Below are positions 26,583 through 34,448 of a stretch of 50,704 nucleotides of DNA, in pieces. Both the position numbers and the translations under genes were made by a program. Origin of the DNA: Chrysophaeum taylorii (lineage: Eukaryota > Sar > Pelagophyceae > Pelagomonadales > Pelagomonadaceae); contig JAQMWT010000659.1 of the NCBI GenBank assembly GCA_029834535.1, positions 1 to 50,704 on the forward strand. Direction: 5' to 3'. The notes under the pieces were generated by a model. It did not search any database, was not told the DNA's origin, and worked only from the letters and a program-made list of their open reading frames with translations. The stretch's first letter is position 1, and each line of letters starts with the position of its first letter.

Positions 26583-28982
26583 TTATTTGTGTTCCGATGA
26601 GGGGGGGGTCTGGGTATCCTCCACCTCGCCGCGGTCTTGCGCGGTGATCTTGTACTCGCCGAGGCCGCCCGAGGGAAAGCAGGAGTTTTTGTCTTTTTCG
26701 GGCATGGGCTTGCCCGCGCGCGCGTACTCCTCCTTCTTCTCGAGGTCCTTTTTTGCCTTGATCTGGGCCCAATCCCATTTTACGCTGTCGTTGAGCTGCT
26801 TGAAGCGGTCGTCCTTTTCCTCCTTCTTAAAGTCCTTGAGATAGCGCGCGCGGTACGCGAGGACCGTGTCGACGTGAGAGCGGTGCTTGACGGCGAGCTC
26901 TAGAGCGCGCCCCCACCGGAAGAGGCGGATGTTGAGCTTGATCGCGCGGTATAAGAGGGGAGGGGTGGCCTGGAGGAGAATGCGCTCGGCGTCCTCGGGG
27001 CGCCTTTTGAGAAGGGCGATTTCGGCGTTGGTCGCCTCCTCCGACGGTAACCCCTTGATGTACAGCACGTACTCGAGTTTGTCGATGAGCTTGAGCGCGG
27101 CGAACGAGATTTCGGCCACGTCGAGGTTGCGATCGTTGATCGCCATCGCCGCCATCATTGCCCAACATGGTTCGTCTTCGACGAACTGGCACAACCGGAG
27201 CGCCTCGTTCCACCTTCCGGTCGAGGCGAACCCGAAGAGTGCGGCGGGGTGCGGCGAGACGGTCGCGGTGACGAGAGGCCCGTCGGCGCGGCGCGCGACT
27301 AGCCTCGAGTCCCGGAACGAGACAATCGTAGGGAGCTTGCCGACTTCGGTGCCGACGTCCTTCGACGTGACTGTACTGGGAAGGAGATCGCGGTCGATCC
27401 ACACGATTTGGGGGTACGCCCACACGAGGAGCTGCCCGTCGGCGATGGCCGCGAGCATCTCGGATTTGTCGTGCCACGAAGCCGCGTCCACCTGCGTCTG
27501 GAGCTTGTGCCCGTGAGAGGCTGCGTTCGTCTGGTAGACGTGGAGCTCTTTGTTCGAGTCGATCACGATGAGCTGCCGCACGAACGACCCCGCCATATTT
27601 TGGTTCAACGCGAGGAACGTCACGTCCTTCTTGTGTTGGATCGTTTCAACTCCCGCGCGAGGGGCGCCCGTCGCGACGTCGAAAAGGCGGACGAGCTTCT
27701 TGTCGGCGCCGTCCAAAATAGCGACGACGTCGGGAGCGAGCGAGATCGACGTGGCGCTCAGAATTTCGGTCCGGAGCCCGTGAAACCTTGGCTGGCTCAC
27801 CTTGCGGCCGCCGTCGTACGCGTAGATCGTCAACGACGACGGCGCCATCCCGAGGAAGTGCCGGTCGCTCAAAAGCACCAGAGAGAGGGTTTGGGGCGTG
27901 TCGAATATGTAGGGCGTGTTCCAGTTGCTCGTCGAATACACGTAGCATTGCGTCGTCGTCGTCACGACGAGGTGCCCGTACCCGACGGCCATCTCGACCA
28001 CGCGATCCCGGCTAAAATCGAGCTTCTCGTACGTGTCGTTCGAGAGGTCGTTGACCACGACGAGTCGAGGTGTTTCGAGCGTCACCTCGAAATAGTTCCA
28101 CTCGTGGCACCGATCCACGAGCTGCCCCAACACGATGGCCCCCGTGCCAGACGCGCCCGCGAGCTGCGTGCCGTCGGTCGTCCAAGAGATATCCAATATC
28201 GACCCACCGCCCGCGTGCTCGCGGCAGCACGACCACCCCGTCCTGTCGCAGAGCCGCAACATGTTGAAGGCCCCAACCGCAAAATACGCGCCGTTGGGCG
28301 TCCACGCGACGCTCGTGATCACGTGCGCGTACGGCTGGCTCTGGTACAGCTGGCGCCCGAGCGCGTCCCACACCTTGTATCTGCAGTCCTCGCCGCCCGA
28401 GACGATCAAATTGTTCACCGTGTTCCAGTCCACGCAGAGCACGATACCCTCGTGCGCTTTCCACGATTGCGCTTTTCGTTCGCCGACCGACGAGACGTGG
28501 ACCTTGCGGTCGCACGCGTAGCACACCTCCTCGCTCGCGCCGATCGCGAAACAGTATATTGGCGACGCCGCTTTGATCGGCGTGCTCCTCAAGTTCCCCG
28601 TCTTCGACCACACCTTGAGCTCGCCGTCCTCGCCGGCGCTATACAAGGCGGTCCCGTCGAACGTCCACGCGACGCGGATCGCCGCCCCGTGGTGCGCTCG
28701 CACCTTGCGATCTTCGCGTCCGTTCCCCGTCATCAGCCGGTACGTACCGTCGGTGCACGACACGGCGTACAGGTCGGACACACTCTTCCCGATGCTCGGC
28801 ATCCACGCGATGCTCGTCGCACACGAGTCGAGCGTCGTCTTCGCCAGCATGTCACCATCAACGCTCCACCGCACGATCTGCATGTCGTCTGACCCCGACA
28901 TCAACTCGTAGTTCGGCCCCCATTCTACGCACGCGGCGACCTCCTTGTGCTCCGTGTGCTGGCTCACCTCCAACCGGACCAT
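26583..28982 (-). CDS. IFT80: Intraflagellar transport protein IFT80
   Basis: 799 residues in one exon, ATG at 28982. The N-terminal half is WD40 propeller: HKEVAACVEWGPNYELMSGS, GAAIRVAWTFDGTALYSAGE, EGIVLCVDWNTVNNLIVSGG, HVITSVAWTPNGAYFAVGAF, then a second propeller to about residue 570. The C-terminal part is TPR-like helices with the IFT80 motif RWNEALRLCQFVEDEPCWAM, LDVAEISFAALKLIDKLEY, RRPEDAERILLQA, WGRALELAVKHRSHVDTVLA, ending in a charged Lys/Glu tail. Length and layout equal those of known IFT80 (IFT-B peripheral complex, needed for anterograde transport and flagellum assembly). Its presence implies the organism builds a flagellum. A Helitron-like repeat ends 44 bp beyond the stop codon. 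Confidence 0.93.
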   Translation of the reverse strand: MVRLEVSQHTEHKEVAACVEWGPNYELMSGSDDMQIVRWSVDGDMLAKTTLDSCATSIAWMPSIGKSVSDLYAVSCTDGTYRLMTGNGREDRKVRAHHGAAIRVAWTFDGTALYSAGEDGELKVWSKTGNLRSTPIKAASPIYCFAIGASEEVCYACDRKVHVSSVGERKAQSWKAHEGIVLCVDWNTVNNLIVSGGEDCRYKVWDALGRQLYQSQPYAHVITSVAWTPNGAYFAVGAFNMLRLCDRTGWSCCREHAGGGSILDISWTTDGTQLAGASGTGAIVLGQLVDRCHEWNYFEVTLETPRLVVVNDLSNDTYEKLDFSRDRVVEMAVGYGHLVVTTTTQCYVYSTSNWNTPYIFDTPQTLSLVLLSDRHFLGMAPSSLTIYAYDGGRKVSQPRFHGLRTEILSATSISLAPDVVAILDGADKKLVRLFDVATGAPRAGVETIQHKKDVTFLALNQNMAGSFVRQLIVIDSNKELHVYQTNAASHGHKLQTQVDAASWHDKSEMLAAIADGQLLVWAYPQIVWIDRDLLPSTVTSKDVGTEVGKLPTIVSFRDSRLVARRADGPLVTATVSPHPAALFGFASTGRWNEALRLCQFVEDEPCWAMMAAMAINDRNLDVAEISFAALKLIDKLEYVLYIKGLPSEEATNAEIALLKRRPEDAERILLQATPPLLYRAIKLNIRLFRWGRALELAVKHRSHVDTVLAYRARYLKDFKKEEKDDRFKQLNDSVKWDWAQIKAKKDLEKKEEYARAGKPMPEKDKNSCFPSGGLGEYKITAQDRGEVEDTQTPPSSEHK

Positions 28983-29134
28983 GCCGAGACTAGGAGTGAC
29001 CTACTCCAATTGCTTTATTTTTATTTGGATGATCGATCGATCAATGTTCGCGCTCTTCGTTGGCGCTTCGTTGTTCACCGGTTTATTATTCATACAGCAA
29101 CAATAAGTCTATTTTTGAAAATTACTTACAAAAT

Positions 29135-29167
<33 letters not shown>

Positions 29168-29561
29168 GGTTTTTGCTTGAAAAAAAAGTCGGCTGACTGC
29201 ACTGGCGGTTGTTGTTCGTATAGTAGTTTGGGAAGGTGTGACGAGTCGATCGACATTTGTACGTACGTGCCCAGTGGGTTTTGTGGTACCTAGAAGGCTG
29301 CTGCTGGGTTTTCAAGCACGTGGGAAGGAGAAAACCGCCAGCCAGCGCTGCCCGAGGCGGGCCTTTTTTTTCCAGTTATTAGACCGAAGGGGGCGAAGGA
29401 GGAGTCGCCGGGGGGGCGGCGAAGAGAGGAGAGCGCCAGCACGCAGCCTTGTGCAGGCAATGCAACTTGGAGGATTGGGGCAGGCTTTCATCAACCTCTC
29501 GACGGTGGTACAGACAGTCTCTCGACGGTGGTACAGACAGTCTCTCGACGGTGGTACAGGC

Positions 29562-29646
<85 letters not shown>

Positions 29647-29843
29647 GGACAGACAGGCACTTTTAAAAAAAGCAGGCGCTAGAGCGCGCGCAAAAAATAT
29701 ATACCGCATTATATTAAATATGGGCCACCGTCCCAGTCGTCGGCCGCGCACACGGGGTAGTCAGGTAGGCAGGCAGGCCACGGTGCTGCTGCTGCTGGCT
29801 GGTGCTGCGTTTGTGGTGTGGATGATTGTGGAAAAAAAAAGAA
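28983..29843. other. Intergenic rich in microsatellites
   Basis: No gene seen in 860 bp. (CTG)n with one TTG interruption at about 29132-29166; a 23-bp unit starting CTCTCGACGGTGGTACAGAC occurs three times at 29496-29565; then a (GACA)n run to about 29648. A TATATA motif lies at 29697-29704 and an (AGGC)n stretch at 29764-29779. Confidence 0.65.
29496..29648. repeat. 23-bp triplication passing into a (GACA)n microsatellite
   Basis: Three 23-bp units (starts 29496, 29519, 29542) each contain GGTGGTACAGACAGT or GGTGGTACAGGCAGAC. The last runs without a break into about 95 bp of perfect CAGACAGA, as if the ACAGACAG at the unit end seeded the expansion. Confidence 0.9.
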
Positions 29844-30473
29844 TCACGCGATGAGCTTGAGGGCCGCGTCGACGTTGGCAACGACCAGGGTGGAGAGCGT
29901 GTACTGGTCGAGGGAAGAGAAGAGATAGTCGGGGAGCGTTGCGGCGTGAAAGCCGTGCTTCTCGAAAAAATCGAGGGCGGTGTGGTCGGCGTAGGCCGCG
30001 ACGCGCGTCACGCGGTAGTGGCGCGCGTGATGCAGGACTCGCTTCAAAAGCCTGGCTCCCAGACGTTTGCCGCGGTTCTCGGGGTCGACCGCTAGGAAAG
30101 AGAGCTGGAAGAGGGAGCTGTGCGCCCGACGCACGCACGCTCCGCCGAGCACCAAGTCGTCGGCCGAGTGCGCGACGAAGGTCGCCGTGCCGGCCTCGTC
30201 CAAGAGATAGTCGATGTGCTCTTGGTCGAGGGGGAGAGCTTCGAGGGTGAGCGCGGTGACCGCGTCGAGGAGGGCGGCCGAACGCGGCGATGCGAGCCCC
30301 CCCAGGACCCTCGAGATAGCCCCCTCGTCCTCAATTTTTTCGACGACGACAATGGAGTTTTTTCGCCTCTCGGGCTTGGACGAGGGCCGCGGCTCCTGGT
30401 CGACGACCTCGTGGAAACGCTGCGGCTTCTTCCGGCAGCGCCGCCGTCGAGAAGGCTCTTCGATCTCACTCAT
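29844..30473 (-). CDS. GNAT-family N-acetyltransferase, GCN5-like
   Basis: 209 residues, ATG at 30473. After a basic N-terminus (RRRRCRKKPQRF) the GNAT fold covers about residues 40-205. Acetyl-CoA motif A: LSFLAVDPENRGKRLGARLL (R134-G-K-R-L-G). Next VTRVAAYADHTALDFFEKHGF (157-175) closely follows the AD-x-x-A-x-x-[FY]F-x-K-[QH]GF segment of GCN5/PCAF histone acetyltransferases. No bromodomain is attached and the protein is much shorter than GCN5, so it is a GCN5-related protein rather than the SAGA subunit itself. Substrate unknown; histone or other protein lysines are plausible. It diverges from the RanBD gene with 51 bp between start codons. Confidence 0.82.
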   Translation of the reverse strand: MSEIEEPSRRRRCRKKPQRFHEVVDQEPRPSSKPERRKNSIVVVEKIEDEGAISRVLGGLASPRSAALLDAVTALTLEALPLDQEHIDYLLDEAGTATFVAHSADDLVLGGACVRRAHSSLFQLSFLAVDPENRGKRLGARLLKRVLHHARHYRVTRVAAYADHTALDFFEKHGFHAATLPDYLFSSLDQYTLSTLVVANVDAALKLIA

Positions 30474-30524
30474 CTTAATAACTACTAACCCTCAAGAAAA
30501 AGCGAAACCCTAGAGCAAGCAACG
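30474..30524. promoter_or_regulatory. 51-bp bidirectional promoter/5' UTR space
   Basis: Only 51 bp separate the ATG of the acetyltransferase gene (minus) and the ATG of the RanBD gene (plus). The space holds TAATAACTACTAACCCTCAA and AAACCCTAGAG (similar to the plant telo-box AAACCCTAA). Transcription in both directions must start here or inside the opposite gene. The motif roles are inference. Confidence 0.5.
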
Positions 30525-31442
30525 ATGTGCGAGGAAGAGGCCCCTTCGCCCCCTTCGCGGAAGAAAGCGCGCGTCGAGGCCCCGGCTCCCGCGCTCTTCG
30601 GCGGGTCGCGGAACGGCGAGAGCGGAACCTTCGGCGGAACTTTCGGGGGGGGCTTCGGGGGCGGCTTCGCAGCGCTCAAGTCCTCGACCATACCTTTCGG
30701 CGGGAGCGGACCTACCTTTGCGGCGCGTTTTTTCCCTCGAATCCATTTTTGAGGTCGGTTCGAACATAGGCGCTCGATAGTGGCGTCGAGACGTTCGGGG
30801 CCGCCCCAAAGCCGGAGGATGTTTCGAAAAAGAATGACGAGCAAACGAAAAACGGCGAAGAGAGCGAGCGCTGCCTCGCCCGATATCGCGCCAAGCTCTT
30901 TGCGCTCGGCAAGGACGACGCTTCGGCGTCCTGGCGCGAGCGAGGCATCGGGTGAGTCTTCCTTTGTCGCGACCGACTGACGCCGCCGCCCCAGGCAAGT
31001 GCGCCTCCTCGAGTCGCGCGACGGCGCGTCCTCCGCGCGCGTCGTGATGCGCCGCGCGCAGACTCACCTCCTCATGCTCAACCTCAAGCTGGGCTCGGGA
31101 AGATCGACCGTCGCAAAACACGCCGACAACGCAATTCGCTTGGCCTGCATGACCAGCGCGACCACCTCCGCGACCTACCTCCTCAAGGTCAAGACGAGGG
31201 AAGACCGAGACGCGCTCTTCGAGTGGATTTACGCAAAGTCCAACGACGGGGAGGGGGACGCCCGCGGGGGACACAACAACAACAACAACAGCCGCAACAA
31301 CAGCAGCAGCAGCCTCGCCGAAAAAAAAAAAGCAACAGCGCAAACAAAACGCAACAACGACGACGACGAGGAGGGCGACGACGACGACGACGACGACGAC
31401 GAGGACGACGACGACGAACCCCCCAGCGCCGCTGCTCCCTGA
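30525..31442 (+). CDS. RanBP1-domain protein with FG-rich N-terminus (Nup50/Nup2-like)
   Basis: Three exons. Exon 1 starts at ATG 30525 and encodes a basic patch (RKKARVE) and FG-type repeats (ALFGGSRNGESGTFGG, FGGGFGGGF, STIPFGGSG). Exon 2 (about 30770-30951) encodes TFGAAPKPEDVSKKND, then the start of the Ran-binding domain CLARYRAKLFALG and WRERGIG. A clear intron, GTGAGT...GCCCCAG (30952-30994, 43 nt), splits a Gly codon and joins to QVRLLESRDG. Exon 3 continues the domain (RVVMRRAQTHLLMLNLKL, YLLKVKTREDRDALFEWIYA) and ends in Asn/Ser, Lys and Asp/Glu runs, stop TGA 31442. FG plus RanBD is the layout of Nup50/Nup2, which help importin-alpha release at the nuclear pore. The join of exon 1 to exon 2 is not resolved: donor GT at 30727 and acceptor AG at 30769 leave the frames mismatched by one base. 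Confidence 0.75.
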
Positions 31443-31569
31443 GCTGAGGGAGGTCGCTCCTTTCGTTTGCCCCTCGATCGATATCGATATCCTGGGCCTC
31501 CGTCTTTCGTCGTCGACCGTGTTTTGTTTTGTATTGATTTGATTTGATTTGATGTGAGAGCGCACGCTT

Positions 31570-32049
31570 CTATATTTCGAAGGGGTCGCGGTACTCCTCT
31601 CGGGGCTCGGGCGTCAAAAGCGCGGCGCCAATCTCGCGCATTTCCTCGTTGAGGATGTTGAAGGTGTGCACGGCGTTCCCCGTGTCCATCTGCTCGACGG
31701 AAATGCCCTCCTCTTCGAGCCCCTTTGTGATTTCGGGACTCAGGCGCCTCGAAGCGGCCCCGAGACCCAGAAACACGATCTCCGGCCGCGGGTGAAGGAC
31801 GGTGAAGATGCGGAGCGATTCGGGGGTGATGTCCTCGATTCTCCGAGGCCGCCACAAATATGCGCTCTTGCTCAGGAGGACAATCGAACTCGGCACGTAC
31901 ACGTCGCTCTGGAGCTCGAACCCACCAACGTCATACTCCGTCACCTGCATGCGCCGCTCCTCGCCCCCGAGGTCCGCGGCCCCCATGAACCCGAGGGGGC
32001 CCGAGACCCGCCGACGACGACCGAGATGATGCCGGAAGACACGAATCAT
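31570..32049 (-). CDS. NDUFAF3-like protein (Mth938/DUF498 domain), mitochondrial complex I assembly factor
   Basis: 159 residues, ATG at 32049. The N-terminus MIRVFRHHLGRRRRVSG is Arg-rich with no acids, as for a mitochondrial presequence. The Mth938 domain follows: YDVGGFELQSDVYVPSSIVL, LWRPRRIEDITPESL, LHPRPEIVFLGLGAASRRLS, GISVEQMDTGNAVHTFNILN, EMREIGAALLTPE. The last block is diagnostic (MDT-x-x-A-x-x-T-[FY]N-x-L). In animals NDUFAF3 works with NDUFAF4 in early assembly of respiratory complex I. Its stop faces that of the RanBD gene at 127 bp. Only 11 bp upstream of the ATG a Helitron-like repeat begins, so promoter and 5' UTR lie inside repeat DNA. Confidence 0.88.
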   Translation of the reverse strand: MIRVFRHHLGRRRRVSGPLGFMGAADLGGEERRMQVTEYDVGGFELQSDVYVPSSIVLLSKSAYLWRPRRIEDITPESLRIFTVLHPRPEIVFLGLGAASRRLSPEITKGLEEEGISVEQMDTGNAVHTFNILNEEMREIGAALLTPEPREEYRDPFEI

Positions 32050-32060
32050 AGGGTTAGTAG

Positions 32061-33126
32061 TAACAAGTGCAGGCCAGTAAGTTCACCTAGTCCCAATCTC
32101 TAACTCTAGTAAGTTCACCTGGTCCCAGTAAGTTCACCTGGTCAGTTAGGTCACTTAGTCCCAATCTCTAACCCTGCGTAAACCCACTCGTGCTCACACC
32201 CACTCACCCCACTCTCCTTCGAGCTCGTCGCTCTCACCTCCGCCAATCTAAGCCGCTTTTACCCGTACACGCCGCTAGCCTTTGCGTTCACTCTAAAAAC
32301 CCCTGTAAGTTCACTTGGCCCCAGTAAGTTCACCTGGTCACTCCGCTCACCTAGTCCCAATCTCTAACCCCAGTAAGTTCACCTGGTCCCAGTAAGTTCA
32401 CCTACAGTGCGCGTGTAGACGCCGGGAGGGGGCTTATCGGTATTGCGCAGCACGTGTGGAGTAGGGTGGAGTCGTCGACCAAGAAGAGGATATCCTCGGG
32501 GTTGCCGATCGACAGAGAGCCACGTAGAGCTGGACGTGACAGAAGACGGGCTTCGCCCAGAGGACGCCGACCTCGCGGGGCGTCTGGCCCTGCCTCTTGG
32601 TGATCGTTTGGCGTCGGCGGGCCTTAAGGGATACAGGTTGGAGGAGCCTCGGTGACAACGACACGATCGATCATGTATCTGGTACCGTTGCAGTGGCCGA
32701 GCGACGGGTCGAGGTTGCGAAGACTTTAAGCTCGCGATCAAAGTCAGCATGCCGTTGGTTGTCAGGGAGTTCAAAACTCGACTCTTGAAAGCGAGGCGTC
32801 GGCTTCCGACCCAACCTAGTCGGCCGAAAAGAACTCCGACGCCTCGTCTTCGGGAAAAAAAGGCCGCGGTCATGCGCGCGTTGTCAGCATCGACAACATC
32901 GTTTCGACGGGGCGTGAGAATGGCGCGCCGAAAGAGCCGCCGCGGGTCGTGGAAATAGTCTGCGAGGTCGCCGTAGACGGCTTGGAGGATCACTGTCTGG
33001 CTCTCGCGCCTACCTGATCCTTACTCTCGCGCCTATCTGATCCTTACCCTAAATCGAGGGACAAACAGACAGACAGACAGACAGACAAACAAACAGACAA
33101 ACATCTGTCGATTAGTAGTTAGGATA
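32061..33126 (-). mobile_element. Helitron/Pif1-helicase-derived repeat, copy 2 (short form)
   Basis: About 1.07 kb, sharing start (TAACAAGTGCAGGCCAGTAA), internal order and right end (CATCTGTCGATTAGTAGTTA) with 23779-26539, but without the nuclease ORF. In its place is a GACA/GACAAAC microsatellite (33061-33102). Similarity by eye is high across the helicase part. The CAGTAAGTTCACCTGGTCCC clusters lie at 32078-32160 and 32310-32402. Orientation is minus, as for copy 1. Both copies sit between two minus-strand genes. Confidence 0.75.
32400..32993 (-). pseudogene. Pif1-type (Helitron) helicase remnant, copy 2
   Basis: Two frames on the minus strand in the correct order. 32993 downward reads MILQAVYGDLADYFHDPRRL and RRAILTPRRNDVVDADNARM, equal to the Helitron helicase block that ends in RAIL-x-P-x-N-x-x-V. 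Then, after a frameshift, RRRQTITKRQGQTPREVGVL and PVFCHVQLYVALCRSATPRI, the final helicase block. N-to-K and S-to-R changes in the INKSQGQT motif show decay beyond copy 1. Non-functional. Confidence 0.78.
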
Positions 33127-33891
33127 CGTTCGGAAAAAAAAAAAACAAAAATGAACGAGGGTGAAGACGAAAAGGACCACCACCACGATCAAAAGAGCCG
33201 GCGCGATCCCCGCCGAGGAGGACGCGGCCCCTTTCTTCTCGCAGGGAGGTGTGGTGCCGTCTCGAAACAGCGCCCCACGATGATGATGATGATGATGATG
33301 ATGGAGGTGCAGCAGGGCGCGCCGACAGGTCGTTCGGTCGTAGGCCTGGCCCAGGAGAAAGAGGCCCCCTCGGATTTTCTCGGTCGCCAGGCATCGCCGG
33401 AGCGCGGTCGAGGCTCGCCACGTCGCGAGGGCGCGGGTCGATGCGGCGCGCGCCCAGCGCCGATCTAGGCGAACGAGGGATGTCGCGGCTCGGAGGACGT
33501 TGGCATCGACGCGACGGAGAATCGTCGACAGCCTCCGCCATCTAGCCAACGCGCGCACGACGCTTCGTAGCTGGCGGCGCCGAGCGACCGACAGCAGCAA
33601 CAGCGGCGCCGTCGAGACCACGCACCCCGGCGGCCCGTCGTCGCCGACGATGTCCTCGAACCGCGACGCCATTAACTCCAATCGCGATAGGTATTCGTCC
33701 TCGCCGTGCTGCCGCCTCGAGCGCGTCGACAACCGCAACGCGCGCGCCAACGACAACCGCTCGGCCCGCGTGTGCTGGCGCTCTTGGTCGTCGTACCGCG
33801 CGAGCGCCGCCTCCAGCTTGGACGCGTATTCGCGATCAGCTTCGAGGCCCAGCGTCATGACGAACGACCACCACCGAACAAGGGTTAGCAT
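33112..33891 (-). CDS. Unidentified protein with Trp-containing helical repeats and a C-terminal membrane anchor
   Basis: 259 residues from ATG 33891 (or 248 from Met12, ATG 33858). The body is Arg/Leu/Ala-rich helix with repeated A-x-x-x-W or ALA-x-W motifs (VRALARWRRLSTIL, RWARAASTRALATWRAS), somewhat like Sfi1/IQ-type or other calmodulin/centrin-binding helices. A His run (HHHHHHHH) is encoded by ATG/ATC repeats. Near the end one strongly hydrophobic segment (PALLIVVVVLFVFTLVHFCF) is followed by RTYPNY, the layout of a tail-anchored membrane protein. The last codons and the TAA at 33112 fall inside the right end of the Helitron-like repeat. Family not recognised. ATGs of this gene and its head-to-head neighbour are only 26 bp apart. 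Confidence 0.6.
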   Translation of the reverse strand: MLTLVRWWSFVMTLGLEADREYASKLEAALARYDDQERQHTRAERLSLARALRLSTRSRRQHGEDEYLSRLELMASRFEDIVGDDGPPGCVVSTAPLLLLSVARRRQLRSVVRALARWRRLSTILRRVDANVLRAATSLVRLDRRWARAASTRALATWRASTALRRCLATEKIRGGLFLLGQAYDRTTCRRALLHLHHHHHHHHRGALFRDGTTPPCEKKGAASSSAGIAPALLIVVVVLFVFTLVHFCFFFFRTYPNY

Positions 33892-33917
33892 TATATTCCA
33901 GTAGTAGTGAACCTACG
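33892..33917. promoter_or_regulatory. 26-bp gap between divergent start codons
   Basis: TATATTCCAGTAGTAGTGAA and a few more bases are all that separate the two ATGs. If the minus gene starts at Met12 (33858) the gap becomes 59 bp, and CTAACCCTTG, which otherwise is codons 2-5, would be 5' UTR. In either case the two 5' UTRs and promoters must overlap each other or the coding regions. Confidence 0.4.
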
Positions 33918-34448
33918 ATGCTCGAGGAAGAGGAGCGCCGGTCGTCGTTGTTGCTCGAGGACGAGGATCGGTACCTCGAGACGGCGCTCATCCCCCCGCC
34001 GCCGCCGCGACGGTGTCCCCGCGTGACGCTCCCGCGACCGCGGCTCTTCCTCGCCAAGACGCTTTTTGTGTGGGCCGCTTCCTTCGCCTTTGTCCCGCTC
34101 ATCGCCGCCAACCAGAGCGGCCGCATCTCGGCGCTCGTCTACGCGGTTATTCTCGTGCTCCTTCACGTCGTATTCCTCGTCGTCTACTTTTGGCGCGTGC
34201 GTCTGCGAGAGCTCGACTCGAACTGGCGCTCCCTCGCCGCTAGGTGCGCCGGCCTCCTCGCGAGCGTCTACATTCTCTACCTCGTCGCCGGCTCCCTCTC
34301 GACGAGCCTCTCCATCCTTTCCCTCCAGCTCCTTGGCCTCTGCCTGGTCCATACCTGGATCCTCCTCTTGCTCACCTGCAGAGTAAACCCCAACGACGAG
34401 CCAAAACCCCTACCAGAACCCCACTACGAGGACCAGATCGTCGCCTAG
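33918..34448 (+). CDS. Four-helix membrane protein, unidentified
   Basis: 176 residues, ATG at 33918. The N-terminus is acidic (MLEEEERRSSLLLEDEDRYL) and then has a PPPPP run. Four hydrophobic segments follow: LFLAKTLFVWAASFAFVPLI, LVYAVILVLLHVVFLVVYFW, CAGLLASVYILYLVAGSL and LSLQLLGLCLVHTWILLLLT. The short tail is Pro/Glu-rich. Acidic N-terminus and lack of a leader suggest that both ends face the cytosol. No family is recognised. GC-rich third positions and clean helices support a real gene. Confidence 0.65.
   Translation: MLEEEERRSSLLLEDEDRYLETALIPPPPPRRCPRVTLPRPRLFLAKTLFVWAASFAFVPLIAANQSGRISALVYAVILVLLHVVFLVVYFWRVRLRELDSNWRSLAARCAGLLASVYILYLVAGSLSTSLSILSLQLLGLCLVHTWILLLLTCRVNPNDEPKPLPEPHYEDQIVA

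Noticed and set aside
27408..28892. 494-codon + strand frame
   Set aside because: Antisense shadow of IFT80.
23779..33126. Defining exact Helitron termini (TC...CTRR with hairpin) and target AT
   Set aside because: No clean CTRR end with a hairpin could be placed. The similar TTAGTAGT words flanking copy 2 are absent on the left of copy 1, so they were not called target duplications.
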